A program made the translations under genes and the position numbers. A stretch of 64,000 nucleotides of DNA from Micromonospora marina. Its GTDB lineage: Bacteria; Actinomycetota; Actinomycetes; Mycobacteriales; Micromonosporaceae. Shown here piece by piece: positions 42,341 through 51,310 of the stretch. Location of the stretch: positions 62,001-126,000 of the forward strand of contig NZ_FMCV01000006.1 in NCBI RefSeq assembly GCF_900091565.1, written 5' to 3'. Below the pieces are notes generated by a model. The model was not told the DNA's origin. It did no database searches and worked only from the letters and a program-made list of their open reading frames with translations. The stretch's first letter is position 1. Every line of letters starts with the position of its first letter.

Positions 42341-43168
42341 GTGACCAGCGGGAGCGTGTCGCACCTGGGATACACCCACGGCTGCCTCGCCTACGACGAT
42401 CCGGCCGCGCTGCGCTCGCTGGCGGTCGAGCAGGTCAGCGCCGGTCTGGCCGCCGGTGAGCAGGTCTGGGTAATCTGTCCGCAGGATCGCGGGACCGTCA
42501 CCGGCTGGCTGGCCTCCGTCCCCGGGGTCGACGCCGCGCGCCGGCGGGACGCGCTACGGCTGCTTCCCGTCGGCGAGGCGTACCGGCACGACGAGGTCGT
42601 CGACCCGGAGCGGCAGGTCCGGGCGTACGTGCGGGCCACCACCGAGGCGCTGACCGCCGGGCACACCGGCCTGCGGGTGGTGGCCGAGGCGACCGATCTG
42701 GTCCGGACCACCGCCCAGCGGGACGCGTTCGCCCGCTACGAGCACCGGATCGACCACTGGATGCGGCACCGGCCGATGTCGGCGGTCTGCGCCTACGACC
42801 GCAGCCGACTGGGCGACGCGGCGATCGCCGAGCTGGCCTGCATGCACCCGCAGACCAACGCCGAGGTGCTGTTCCGCCTGCACGCCGGCGACGGTGACGC
42901 GGTGGTGGCGCTGGCCGGGGAGCTGGACCCGTCCAACCACCGGGGCTTCGCCGCCGCGCTGGAGCGGGCCGACCCGCGGCCGGTGGCGGGCCGGCTCGTG
43001 TTCGACGCCGCCGAGCTGCGGTTCGTCGACCACCGCAGCCTGCTGCACCTGCGCGACCACGCCCGCCGGCACGGCGCCGTCGCGGTGCTGCGCACGCCGA
43101 GCCGCGCCCCGGCCCGGCTGGTCGACCTGCTCGGTCTGGCCGAGGTGCGGGTGGAGGTCGTCCGATGA
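42341..43168 (+). CDS. MEDS domain protein with C-terminal STAS domain
   Basis: 275 residues, GTG start after GGAG. Residues 1-175 are a MEDS sensory domain (HLGYTHGCLAYDDPAALRSL, WVICPQDRGTVTGWL, CAYDRSRLGDAAIAELACMH). Residues about 185-275 are STAS (VVALAGELDPSNHRGFAAAL, RLVFDAAELRFVDHRSLLHL). In phosphorylated anti-sigma antagonists the last stretch reads FhDSSGL with the phospho-Ser; here it is VDHRSLL, so the usual Ser is a His. The ATGA overlap with the next MEDS-ATPase gene argues for a partner-switching pair in which this is the antagonist or sensor. Confidence 0.85.
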   Translation: MTSGSVSHLGYTHGCLAYDDPAALRSLAVEQVSAGLAAGEQVWVICPQDRGTVTGWLASVPGVDAARRRDALRLLPVGEAYRHDEVVDPERQVRAYVRATTEALTAGHTGLRVVAEATDLVRTTAQRDAFARYEHRIDHWMRHRPMSAVCAYDRSRLGDAAIAELACMHPQTNAEVLFRLHAGDGDAVVALAGELDPSNHRGFAAALERADPRPVAGRLVFDAAELRFVDHRSLLHLRDHARRHGAVAVLRTPSRAPARLVDLLGLAEVRVEVVR

Positions 43169-44127
43169 GGAGCGGCGCGGCCTCCGGCCACGTGGGCTAC
43201 TTCCACGAGGCGTTCGTCTACGGCTCCGACGAGGAGTTGCTGGCGGTGACGCTGCCGTTCCTGCTGGACGGGATCGCGGCCGGCGAGCCGACGGCGGTGA
43301 ACCTGGACGAGCGCAACGCCGAACTGGTACGCCGGGCGCTGCCCACCGGCGCCGAGGTCACGTTCCTGCCGGTCTCCGACGTCTACACCCGGCCCAGCGT
43401 CGCGCTGCGCTCCTACCGGGAGTTGCTCGCCTCGTACGTGGCGGCGGGGGCGGCGCAGATCCGGATGGTCGGCGAGCTGCCTCCGGTGCTGCTCGGCGCG
43501 ACCTGGGACTGGTGGGCGCGCTACGAGTCGGCGATCAACCACGCCTACGACGACTTCCCGCTCTGGGGCATCTGCGCCTACGACCGCCGGGGCACGCCCG
43601 CGCACGTGCTCGCCGACGTGGCGCGTACCCATCCGCTGGTGGCACGGCCGGACGGCGGGCACGAGGCGGCCGGTCTCTACACCGAGCCGACGAGCTACCT
43701 GACCGAGTTCCGGCCGGCGCCCGCGGACCCGGTGCAGCGGACCACGCCCCTGGTCGAGCTGGTCGATCCGACGCCGGCCAGCGCCCGCGCCGCGGTACAC
43801 GCCGCCGACCGTGGCCTGCTTCCACCCGACGGCCTCGACGGGCTGGTCATCGCCGTCAGCGAGGTGGTGAGCAACGCGCTGCGCCACGGTGAGCCGCCGG
43901 TGTGCCTGCGGTTGTGGCGCGCGCCGGACCGGATCGTGGTGACCGTCCACGATCGGGGCACCGGACCCAAGGATCCGTACGCCGGGCTGCTGCCGGCGGG
44001 CGACGGTTCCGACGGCGGGCTGGGCCTGTGGATCAGCCACCAGAGTTGCGACCATGTGACGCACCACCGGGACGCGGGCGGCTTCACCATCCGCCTGACG
44101 GCGGGGAACCCGCACTTCCCGGTCTGA
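43165..44127 (+). CDS. MEDS domain protein with anti-sigma-type HATPase domain
   Basis: 320 residues. An N-terminal MEDS domain (GHVGYFHEAFVYGSDEELLA, LWGICAYDRRGTPAHVLADV) is followed by an RsbW-like ATPase: LVIAVSEVVSNALRHGEPPV (N box, Glu/Asn), VTVHDRGTGPKDPYAG (G1), DGGLGLWISHQSCDHV (G2). Such proteins bind a sigma factor or phosphorylate a STAS partner. The STAS-bearing MEDS gene overlaps it by four bases. No sigma-factor gene is adjacent, so the output is elsewhere. Confidence 0.87.
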   Translation: MRSGAASGHVGYFHEAFVYGSDEELLAVTLPFLLDGIAAGEPTAVNLDERNAELVRRALPTGAEVTFLPVSDVYTRPSVALRSYRELLASYVAAGAAQIRMVGELPPVLLGATWDWWARYESAINHAYDDFPLWGICAYDRRGTPAHVLADVARTHPLVARPDGGHEAAGLYTEPTSYLTEFRPAPADPVQRTTPLVELVDPTPASARAAVHAADRGLLPPDGLDGLVIAVSEVVSNALRHGEPPVCLRLWRAPDRIVVTVHDRGTGPKDPYAGLLPAGDGSDGGLGLWISHQSCDHVTHHRDAGGFTIRLTAGNPHFPV

Positions 44128-44149
44128 CCGCGCCGCCGGTCGGCGGGCA

Positions 44150-44175
44150 GCGGGGCGGGGCGGAGCGAGCCCCGC
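44150..44175 (+). terminator. Hairpin after the MEDS pair
   Basis: GCGGGGC / GCCCCGC, 7 bp with a 12-base loop, 23 bases after the stop at 44127. Confidence 0.5.
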
Positions 44176-44263
44176 TCGCGGACGCGGTACCGTAGCGCCT
44201 CATCGTGCCCTGCGGGGCGGTCATCCGCCGGCCTGGCGCTGGCGAACCGACGGAGGATGGCGC

Positions 44264-45733
44264 ATGTCAAACGGTGCCGAGCCGTTCGCACCCCACGACG
44301 ACCTGTCCGCGCGACCGCGGTTCGATCCCGCGTTGCGCGGCTACGACAAACGTCAGGTGGACCGGTACGTCGAGCAGATCGACGCCGAGGTGAGCGCGCT
44401 GACCGCCGCCCGGGACCGGGCGTACGCGCAGGTGCGCGACCTGAACGCGCAGGTGCAACGGGCGCAGGCCGAGGCGGTGGAGCTGCGGGACCGTCCGTCG
44501 TCGGTGGACCGGGCGTCCTTCCGCGACCTCGGCCCGATGGTCGACCAGATCCTGGACCTGGCCGAGAAGCAGGCCGGCCAGATCACCGACGTGGCCTCCC
44601 GGCGCGCGGAGGAGGTCCAGGGGCAGGCGGAGAAGCTGCTCGCCGCCGCGCACGAGCAGGCCGCGCGGGAGCGGCGGGAGCTGGACGAGGAGCTGTCCGC
44701 CCGCCGGGCCGAGCAGGAGCGGGTGGACGAGGAGCGGCGGGCCGCCGCGCAGGCGGAGCTTGCCGCCGTGCGGGAGCTGGCGGAGAAGCTGCGCCTCGAA
44801 GGTCAGGCCGTGCACGACCGGGCCCAGCAGGAGGCGAAGCGGGTCACCGAGCAGAGCGCCCAGCAGGTCGAGCAGGCGCGTTCGGCGTCCGAGGCGCTGG
44901 TGAAGGCGGCGCGGACGCAGATCCAGCAGGAGGTCCAGGCCAACCGCAGCAAGGCCCAGCAGGAGCTGGCCCAGTGGCAGGCCACGATGGCCAAGGAGCT
45001 GGACGAGCGGCGGGCCGCCGCCGAGCAGGAGTTGGCCGACCGGGCGGCCGCCGCGGAGAAGGACATCGCCGCGCTGGTGGCCGAGGCGCAGCAGTACGCG
45101 ACCGAGGTCCGGGAGCGGGCCGACGAGGAGACGGCGGCGCACCAGGAGCAGCTCGCCGGTGTGCAGCGGGAGATCCAGCAGCGGCAGGAGACGCTGACCC
45201 AGCTCAAGACGGAGCTGGAGTCGGTGTCCCGGCAGTTGGAGGACACCCGCCGGGAGATCGCCACCATCGAGCGGACCGGCGCGGAGGTGGAGGAGCGGCT
45301 GGTCGGCGTACGCCGGGAGTTGAGCGCGGAGACCAAGCGGCTCGACGAGGCACGGCGCGCGGCGGACCTGGCCGAGCAGCACGCCAAGGAGACCCGGGCC
45401 CGGGTGCAGCGGGAGGCCAAGCGGGTCGCCGACCTCGCGGCGGCGGCGGTCATGGCGGCCGCCGCGGGCGGCGGGGAGACCGCCGAGTACCCGCAGGTGG
45501 CGGCGCGCCCGCCGATCACCGTTCCGGCCGAGGTGACGCCCCGGGCCGTCGACGGGCGGACCGCGCCGGACGCGATCGAGCCGGACCGGTCGGAGCCGCC
45601 CGCCGTGGAGCCGATCGTCGAGCGCCTGGACGGGCCGAGCTTCGACGCGTTCGCGGTCCGCACGCCGGCCCCGCGCGGTGTGCCCGAGGATGAGACCACG
45701 GGTACCGACAACGGCGTACCCGCCACCGCATAG
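44264..45733 (+). CDS. DivIVA-like coiled-coil protein
   Basis: 489 residues. Residues about 18-45 (RPRFDPALRGYDKRQVDRYV) match the N-terminal membrane/curvature-binding motif of DivIVA. Almost everything from 30 to 400 is an Ala/Glu/Gln/Arg coiled coil (AREQ-type heptads, e.g. AEKLLAAAHEQAARERRELD). The last about 90 residues are a disordered Pro/Glu tail. Comparable actinomycete proteins act in polar growth, septation or as cytoskeletal scaffolds (Scy/FilP/DivIVA group). It is too long and too variable to call divIVA itself. GGAGG precedes the ATG. Confidence 0.85.
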   Translation: MSNGAEPFAPHDDLSARPRFDPALRGYDKRQVDRYVEQIDAEVSALTAARDRAYAQVRDLNAQVQRAQAEAVELRDRPSSVDRASFRDLGPMVDQILDLAEKQAGQITDVASRRAEEVQGQAEKLLAAAHEQAARERRELDEELSARRAEQERVDEERRAAAQAELAAVRELAEKLRLEGQAVHDRAQQEAKRVTEQSAQQVEQARSASEALVKAARTQIQQEVQANRSKAQQELAQWQATMAKELDERRAAAEQELADRAAAAEKDIAALVAEAQQYATEVRERADEETAAHQEQLAGVQREIQQRQETLTQLKTELESVSRQLEDTRREIATIERTGAEVEERLVGVRRELSAETKRLDEARRAADLAEQHAKETRARVQREAKRVADLAAAAVMAAAAGGGETAEYPQVAARPPITVPAEVTPRAVDGRTAPDAIEPDRSEPPAVEPIVERLDGPSFDAFAVRTPAPRGVPEDETTGTDNGVPATA

Positions 45734-45740
45734 GCGGTCG

Positions 45741-45772
45741 GCGCCGCCGGTCCGGGCCGGGGCCGGCGGCGC
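45741..45772 (+). terminator. Hairpin terminator after the DivIVA-like gene
   Basis: Perfect 10-bp arms GCGCCGCCGG / CCGGCGGCGC, 12-base loop, eight bases after the stop codon. Confidence 0.75.
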
Positions 45773-45855
45773 ACCTTGCCCATCGACCTTTTTCTATGCA
45801 ATTATCTGGGTTGATCTGCTGGTGCATCGCGATCCTTATTCGGGGGTTGACGGGT

Positions 45856-46230
45856 ATGCGGAAGATTTCCTCGATCGGCGCCACCCTGGTCCTGACCGTC
45901 GCCTCGGCGGGCGCCGTGGTTGCCGGTACGGCCGGACCGGCCAGCGCCGGGTGCAGCCACTCGCACTCCAACGTGGACAGCAAGTTCGGCCAGCTCTTCA
46001 ACGCCACGAACGTCAACATCCGCACCGGTCCGCACACCACCTGCGGTTCGGTCGGCTACGGGCAGCTCAGCCACACAGTCGACTTCCACTGCTTCGCCAG
46101 CGGCGACCGGGTGACCGCGAACGGCCACACCACCTACACGTGGACCTACCTGCGGGACGTCACCACCGGCAGGTCCGGCTGGGTCGCCGACGCGCTGCTG
46201 GACAACCTCGGCGGCAACGTCGCCTGCTGA
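45856..46230 (+). CDS. Small secreted SH3-like domain protein
   Basis: 124 residues. Signal peptide ISSIGATLVLTVASAGAVVA ending near ASAG. The mature part is one bacterial SH3-like (SH3b) domain: NATNVNIRTGPHTTCGSVGY and TWTYLRDVTTGRSGWVADAL. Four Cys residues probably form disulphides. Its ATG follows an unusually AT-rich leader (TTTTTCTATGCAATTATCTG) that may hold the promoter. Such domains usually bind cell-wall peptides; no catalytic domain is attached. Confidence 0.8.
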   Translation: MRKISSIGATLVLTVASAGAVVAGTAGPASAGCSHSHSNVDSKFGQLFNATNVNIRTGPHTTCGSVGYGQLSHTVDFHCFASGDRVTANGHTTYTWTYLRDVTTGRSGWVADALLDNLGGNVAC

Positions 46231-46272
46231 CCGGTCGGCCGGACGGCGCCGCGGCGGGCATAATGACCGGGC

Positions 46273-47277
46273 ATGACCGGCCTGCACCCGCCCGCCGAGC
46301 CGTACGCCACCCACCGCGTTCCGGTCGGTCACGGCCACGTCCTGTACGTGGAGGAGGTCGGCCGGCCGGACGGCGTACCCGTGGTGTTCCTGCACGGCGG
46401 TCCCGGCGGCGGCCTGGTGCCGGTGGCCCGCCGGTTCTTCGACCCCGCCCGCCACCGGGCCGTGCTGTTCGACCAGCGCGGCGCCGGCCGCAGCACCCCG
46501 CACGGCGAGGTGCGCGCCAACACCACCTGGCATCTGGTGGCCGACCTGGAGACGATCCGGCGGCGGCTGGGCATCGGCTCCTGGCTGGTGTTCGGCGGCT
46601 CGTGGGGCACGACGCTCGGGCTGGCGTACGCGCAGGCGCATCCGGACCGGGTGACCGGCCTGGTCCTGCGCGGCGTGCTGCTGCTGCGGCGCAGCGAGCG
46701 GGACTGGTTCTACCAGGGCGGGCTGCGCCACCTCCAGCCCGAGGAGTGGGCGCGGTTCGTGGCGCCGATCCCGCCGGACGAGCGCGACGACGTGCTGGGC
46801 GCGTACCACAGGCGGCTGCACGACCCGGACGAGGAGCGGGCCCGCGAGTACGCGCAGGCGTGGGGGCGGTGGGAGGCGGTCAACTCGTCGCTGCGGCCCG
46901 ACCCGGAGCTGCTCGCCCACTTCACCGCCGACGACCACGCGCTGCCGGTGGCCCGGATCCTGTCGCACTACGCGGTGCACGGCGGCTTCCTCACCGATGG
47001 ACAGTTGCTCGACGGGGTGGACCGGATCCGGCACCTGCCCGCCGTGATCGTCAACGGCCGCTACGACCTGTGCTGCCCGCCGGTGTCCGCGTACGACCTG
47101 GCCCGCCGGTGGCCGGAGGCGACGCTGCGGATCGTGCCGGACGCCGGGCACTCCGCCGCCGAGCCGGGGGTGACCCGGGAGGTGCTGCGCGCGCTCGACG
47201 AGGTGACCGCGAGGGTCGAGAGTCCGGCCGGCGAGCCTGGTCATCGGCGACCGCCGCTGGCAGGATCGGCCGGGTGA
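46273..47277 (+). CDS. pip: Prolyl aminopeptidase (alpha/beta hydrolase)
   Basis: 334 residues. VVFLHGGPGGGLVPVARRFF carries the HGGPG oxyanion motif diagnostic of S33 peptidases. AVLFDQRGAGRSTPHGEV (DQRGxGxS) and LVFGGSWGTTLGLAYAQAHP give the nucleophile Ser in GGSWG. Asp is in VNGRYDLCCPP and His in VPDAGHSAAEPG. It removes N-terminal proline from peptides in the cytoplasm. It overlaps the downstream phosphoesterase start (GTGA) and so heads a three-gene operon with PptH/PptT-like genes. Confidence 0.92.
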   Translation: MTGLHPPAEPYATHRVPVGHGHVLYVEEVGRPDGVPVVFLHGGPGGGLVPVARRFFDPARHRAVLFDQRGAGRSTPHGEVRANTTWHLVADLETIRRRLGIGSWLVFGGSWGTTLGLAYAQAHPDRVTGLVLRGVLLLRRSERDWFYQGGLRHLQPEEWARFVAPIPPDERDDVLGAYHRRLHDPDEERAREYAQAWGRWEAVNSSLRPDPELLAHFTADDHALPVARILSHYAVHGGFLTDGQLLDGVDRIRHLPAVIVNGRYDLCCPPVSAYDLARRWPEATLRIVPDAGHSAAEPGVTREVLRALDEVTARVESPAGEPGHRRPPLAGSAG

Positions 47278-48098
47278 CGGGTGCGCTGTACGCGGTGAGT
47301 GATCTCCACGTGTCGTACGCGGAGAACCGCGCGGTGGTCGACGGCCTGCGGCCGCAGACGGCGGACGACTGGCTGATCGTGGCCGGCGACGTCGGCGAGG
47401 TCTTCGCCGACGTCGAGCGGACGCTGCGGCTGCTGCGCGACCGGTTCGCGCGGGTCGTGTGGGCGCCGGGCAACCACGAACTGTGGACCCACCCCAACGA
47501 CCCGGTGACGCTGCGCGGGGTGGCCCGCTACGACGCGCTGGTGGCGATGTGCCGTGAGCTGGGCGTGCTGACCCCGGAGGACGACTACCAGGTGTGGCGG
47601 GGCGCGGGCGGGCCGGTCACCGTGGCGCCGCTGTTCCTGCTCTACGACTACTCGTTCCGTGCCCCCGGCACCACGACCAAGGAGGAGTCGCTGCGCGCGG
47701 CGTACGACGCGGGTGTGGTGTGCACCGACGAGATGCTGCTGCACCCCGACCCGTACCCGGACCGGGAGTCGTGGTGCGCGGCGAGGCTGGCGGTGACCGG
47801 GCGGCGGCTGGAGGCCACCGATCCGGCGCTGCCGACGGTGCTGGTCACCCACTGGCCGCTGGTGCGGCAGCCCACCGACGTGCTCTGGTTCCCGGAGTTC
47901 GCGCAGTGGTGCGGCACCGACCGCACCGCCGACTGGCACGTGCGTCACCGCGCCGCCGTCGCGGTCTACGGCCACCTGCACATCCCGCGCACCACGCACT
48001 ACGACGGGGTGCGGTTCGAGGAGGTGTCGCTGGGTTACCCGCGCGAGTGGCGGCGCCGTGGCGGCTTACCGGCGCCGATGAAGCGGATCCTCGGATGA
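47274..48098 (+). CDS. pptH: Metallophosphoesterase, PptH-like phosphopantetheinyl hydrolase
   Basis: 274 residues, GTG start. Metal ligands: SDLHVSYAENR (DxH), LIVAGDVGEVFADVE (GDxx), RVVWAPGNHELWTHPNDPVT (GNHE), LVTHWPLVRQPTD (H) and VAVYGHLHIPRTTHYDGV (GHxH). It sits directly before, and overlaps, a PptT-type transferase, exactly as mycobacterial Rv2795c (PptH) sits by PptT. There PptH removes phosphopantetheine from carrier proteins and opposes PptT. The same role here is inferred from family and position. Confidence 0.87.
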   Translation: MTGALYAVSDLHVSYAENRAVVDGLRPQTADDWLIVAGDVGEVFADVERTLRLLRDRFARVVWAPGNHELWTHPNDPVTLRGVARYDALVAMCRELGVLTPEDDYQVWRGAGGPVTVAPLFLLYDYSFRAPGTTTKEESLRAAYDAGVVCTDEMLLHPDPYPDRESWCAARLAVTGRRLEATDPALPTVLVTHWPLVRQPTDVLWFPEFAQWCGTDRTADWHVRHRAAVAVYGHLHIPRTTHYDGVRFEEVSLGYPREWRRRGGLPAPMKRILG

Positions 48099-48757
48099 TC
48101 GAGGCGCTGCTGCCGGCCGGGGCGGCGGCCGTCGAGGCGTTCACCGACGTGCCGGACGAGGCGCCGTTCCCGGGCGAGGAGGACCTGGTGGCGCGCGCGG
48201 TGCCCGCCCGCCGCCAGGAGTTCGTCACGGCCCGCCGCTGCGCGCGGGAGGCAGTGGCCCGCCTCGGGTACGCCCCGGCGCCGATCCGGCCCGGCCCCCG
48301 GCGGGAGCCGGTCTGGCCGGACGGCGTGGTGGGCAGCATCACGCACTGCACCGGCTACCGGGCCGCGGCGGTGGCACCGGCCGGGGCACTGGCCGGGCTG
48401 GGCATCGACGCGGAGCCGCACGAGCCGCTTCCCGACGGGGTGGCGGGCGTGGTCCTCACCGCGGGCGAGCCGGACCGGCTGGCCGCGCTGCGGGCCGCCG
48501 ACCCGGCGACTTGCTGGGACCGGCTGCTGTTCAGCGCCAAGGAGTCGGTCTACAAGGCGTGGTATCCGCTGACCGGGCGCTGGCTCGGGTTCGAGGAGGC
48601 GGAGCTGACGTTCGACCGGGCCGGCCGGTTCACCGCCCGGATCCTGGTCGACGGCACCCGCACCGACGGCGGCCCGGCGCTGGGCTCTCTGGACGGCCGC
48701 TGGCTGGTCGCCCGCGGGCTGCTGCTCACCGCCGTGGTCGTGCCGCACCGGCAGTGA
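48095..48757 (+). CDS. pptT: 4'-phosphopantetheinyl transferase (PptT-type)
   Basis: 220 residues. RRQEFVTARRCAREAVARLG, REPVWPDGVVGSITHCTGYR (CoA-binding), LAGLGIDAEPHEPLPDGVAG (Mg-binding Asp and Glu) and DRLLFSAKESVYKAWYPLTG (catalytic Glu/Lys) follow mycobacterial PptT nearly motif for motif, more so than Sfp. It transfers phosphopantetheine from CoA to carrier proteins of fatty-acid, polyketide and NRPS systems; no synthase is in this window, so it acts in trans. ATGA overlap with pptH. Confidence 0.92.
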   Translation: MIEALLPAGAAAVEAFTDVPDEAPFPGEEDLVARAVPARRQEFVTARRCAREAVARLGYAPAPIRPGPRREPVWPDGVVGSITHCTGYRAAAVAPAGALAGLGIDAEPHEPLPDGVAGVVLTAGEPDRLAALRAADPATCWDRLLFSAKESVYKAWYPLTGRWLGFEEAELTFDRAGRFTARILVDGTRTDGGPALGSLDGRWLVARGLLLTAVVVPHRQ

Positions 48758-48849
48758 CCGGCGATACCGCGATTGTTCCGGTTTGCCCGCCCCGAGCCAG
48801 GGTAGGGCGGGTGTGCCTGGACATTTTCGCTGTAGGAGGACAGGTCCTG

Positions 48850-51111
48850 ATGGAATCCAGCAAGCCCAGCCAGATCGTCAAGGGTGTCGTCGAAGCCGCC
48901 GTCGAGAAGGTCGGCGACGCGCTGACTCCGGACGTGCCGGGCGCTCCCGGCAGCGCACCGCCGTCGCTGGAGGAGCCGACCACGCCGCACGGGCCGCTGC
49001 CGCCCAAGGACGAGCAGGGCGCGCCGGACACCCGGACCCCGACCGGCGCCGAAACCGGCGTACCCAAGATCGCCAAGGGGCAGCAGGGCGCCTACCTCAC
49101 CACCGCCAACGGGGCGCGGCTGCGGGACACCGACCACTCGCTGAAGGCCGGTCCGCGCGGCCCGGTCCTGCTCCAGGACCACCACCTGCGCGAGAAGATC
49201 ACCCACTTCGACCACGAGCGGATCCCGGAGCGGGTGGTGCACGCCCGGGGCGCGGGCGCGCACGGCACGTTCGTCGCGTACGGCACCGCCGAGGAGGTGA
49301 CCCGGGCCGGGTTCCTGAAGAAGGGCCGCGAGACGCCGGTCTTCGTCCGCTTCTCCACCGTGCTGGGCTCGCGCGGGTCGGCCGACACGGTCCGCGACAC
49401 CCGCGGCTTCGCCACCAAGTTCTACACCGACGAGGGCACGTTCGACCTGGTCGCCAACAACATCCCGGTGTTCTTCATCCAGGACGCGATCAAGTTCCCG
49501 GACGTCATCCACGCCGGCAAGCCGCACCCGGACCGGGAGATCCCGCAGGCGCAGAGCGCGCACGACACGTTCTGGGACTTCGTCTCGCTGCACACCGAGG
49601 CGCAGCACCACACCATCTGGAACATGTCCGACCGGGGCATCCCGCGGTCCTACCGGACCATGGAGGGCTTCGGCGTGCACACGTTCCGCCTGGTCGACGA
49701 GGCCGGTGCGACGGTACTGGTCAAGTTCCACTGGAAGCCGAAGCTGGGCGTGCACTCCCTGACCTGGGAAGAGGCCCAGATGATCGGCGGCATGGACCCG
49801 GACTACCACCGCCGCGACCTGTACGACGCGATCGAGGCCGGCGCGTACCCGGAGTGGGAGCTGGGCATCCAGGTCTTCCCGGACACTCCGGAGGAGACGT
49901 TCGCCGGGATCGACCTGCTCGACCCGACGAAGATCGTGCCGGAGGAGCTGGCGCCGGTGCAGCCGATCGGCAAGCTCACCCTGAACAAGACGCCGACCAA
50001 CTACTTCGCCGAGGTCGAGCAGGTGGCGTTCCACGTCGGGCACCTGCCGCCGGGCATCGACGTCACGAACGACCCGCTGATGCAGGGCCGGCTGTTCTCG
50101 TACGTGGACACGCAGCTCACCCGTCTGGGCGGACCGAACTTCACCCAGATCCCGATCAACCGGCCGCACGCCGACGTCAACGACATGCTGCGTGACGGCT
50201 TCCACCAGCACGCGGTGCACGCGGGCGTGGCGCCGTACCGGCCGAACTCGCTCGACGGCGGCAACCCGTTCCCGGCCGGTGACCGGGAGCACGCGTTCGT
50301 GGACACGCCGGTGACGGTGGCCGAGGCGCCGAAGGTCCGGGCCTCACCGGCCTCCTTCGACGACCACTACAGCCAGGTACGCCTGTTCTGGCAGAGCATG
50401 TCGCCGGTGGAGAAGGAGCACATCATCCGGGCGTACACGTTCGAGCTGGGCAAGTGCTACCACCAGGTGATCAAGGAGCGGCAGCTCCAGTGCCTGGCCA
50501 ACGTCGACCCGGTGCTGTGCGAGCAGGTCGCGACCGGCCTGGGCCTGCCCGTGCCGCAGCCCACCGTGCCGCTCGCGGAGGTGCAGCCCAGCCCGGCGCT
50601 GTCCCAGGTCGGCCGGGAGTGGCCGGCCGACGGCCGGATGGTCGGCATCGTGGTCGACGCCCAGGGCGACCTGGGCGACGTGCACGAGGTGCGCCGGGCG
50701 GTGTTCGACGCCGGCATGGTGCCGCTGCTGATCGCCGCGCACGGCGGCACCGTCGACGGGCTGCCGGTGCAGCGCACGTTCGCCACCGGCCGCTCGGTCG
50801 AGTTCGACGCGGTGCTGCTGGCCGGCGCGCCGGCCCCGGCACCGGACGCGGTGCCGGCCCGCGACGCCAAGGCGGGCGCGCCGGGCTCGGCCACCGTCGA
50901 CCCGCGGGTGCTGCTGCTGGTCGAGGAGGCGTGGCGGCACGCCAAGGTGATCGGCGCCTGGGGCGCGGGCGCCGAGGTGCTGCACCAGGCCGGTGTGACG
51001 GGCACGCCGGGCGTGGTGACCGGTGCCGCCGGGGCCGAGGTGCTCACCGAGGTGCAGCGGCTGATGGCGGCGCACCGGGTCTGGGAGAGGTTCCCGGCCT
51101 CGGTCGCCTGA
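48850..51111 (+). CDS. katE: Large-subunit catalase (clade 2, HPII/KatE-type)
   Basis: 753 residues, in the range of large-subunit catalases. About 75 extra N-terminal residues are disordered. The catalase core runs from about residue 85: ERVVHARGAGAHGTFVAYGT (distal His), NNIPVFFIQDAIKFPDVIHA (distal Asn region in FDLVANNIP), QGRLFSYVDTQLTRLGGPNF (proximal haem Tyr). The C-terminal about 150 residues (RMVGIVVDAQGDLGDVHEVR to HRVWERFPAS) form the flavodoxin/DJ-1-like domain of clade 2. It breaks H2O2 to water and O2. GGAGG precedes the ATG. Confidence 0.95.
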   Translation: MESSKPSQIVKGVVEAAVEKVGDALTPDVPGAPGSAPPSLEEPTTPHGPLPPKDEQGAPDTRTPTGAETGVPKIAKGQQGAYLTTANGARLRDTDHSLKAGPRGPVLLQDHHLREKITHFDHERIPERVVHARGAGAHGTFVAYGTAEEVTRAGFLKKGRETPVFVRFSTVLGSRGSADTVRDTRGFATKFYTDEGTFDLVANNIPVFFIQDAIKFPDVIHAGKPHPDREIPQAQSAHDTFWDFVSLHTEAQHHTIWNMSDRGIPRSYRTMEGFGVHTFRLVDEAGATVLVKFHWKPKLGVHSLTWEEAQMIGGMDPDYHRRDLYDAIEAGAYPEWELGIQVFPDTPEETFAGIDLLDPTKIVPEELAPVQPIGKLTLNKTPTNYFAEVEQVAFHVGHLPPGIDVTNDPLMQGRLFSYVDTQLTRLGGPNFTQIPINRPHADVNDMLRDGFHQHAVHAGVAPYRPNSLDGGNPFPAGDREHAFVDTPVTVAEAPKVRASPASFDDHYSQVRLFWQSMSPVEKEHIIRAYTFELGKCYHQVIKERQLQCLANVDPVLCEQVATGLGLPVPQPTVPLAEVQPSPALSQVGREWPADGRMVGIVVDAQGDLGDVHEVRRAVFDAGMVPLLIAAHGGTVDGLPVQRTFATGRSVEFDAVLLAGAPAPAPDAVPARDAKAGAPGSATVDPRVLLLVEEAWRHAKVIGAWGAGAEVLHQAGVTGTPGVVTGAAGAEVLTEVQRLMAAHRVWERFPASVA

Positions 51112-51125
51112 TCTGCGAGTCGTAC

Positions 51126-51155
51126 GTGGGGCGGTCCCGGACGGGGCCGCCCCAC
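51126..51155 (+). terminator. Hairpin terminator after the catalase gene
   Basis: Perfect arms GTGGGGCGG / CCGCCCCAC with a 12-base loop that can itself pair, 14 bases after the catalase stop. Confidence 0.8.
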
Positions 51156-51156
51156 G

Positions 51157-51310
51157 CTGTGCGTACGCCCGGCCGCAGCCAGTCGGTGCGGTCGTACTCC
51201 CAGGTCAGGTCAGCGCCGACCTGGTGCAGCCGTCCGTCGACGAACACCGCGTTCTCGGTCGCGCCGGTGCCGTCGGTCCACGTGCCGCCGAGCTGGATCG
51301 ACCGTCGCGT
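51157..51310 (-). pseudogene. C-terminal fragment of a lost gene (possibly DUF2804)
   Basis: Between the catalase and cyclophilin genes the minus strand encodes SIQLGGTWTDGTGATENAVF then VDGRLHQVGADLTWEYDRTD and WLRPG, a conserved-looking beta-rich tail with no start or upstream body; the frame runs out at the cyclophilin stop. It reads like the end of DUF2804 proteins, but this family match is from memory and uncertain. The fragment cannot form a full protein. Confidence 0.4.
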
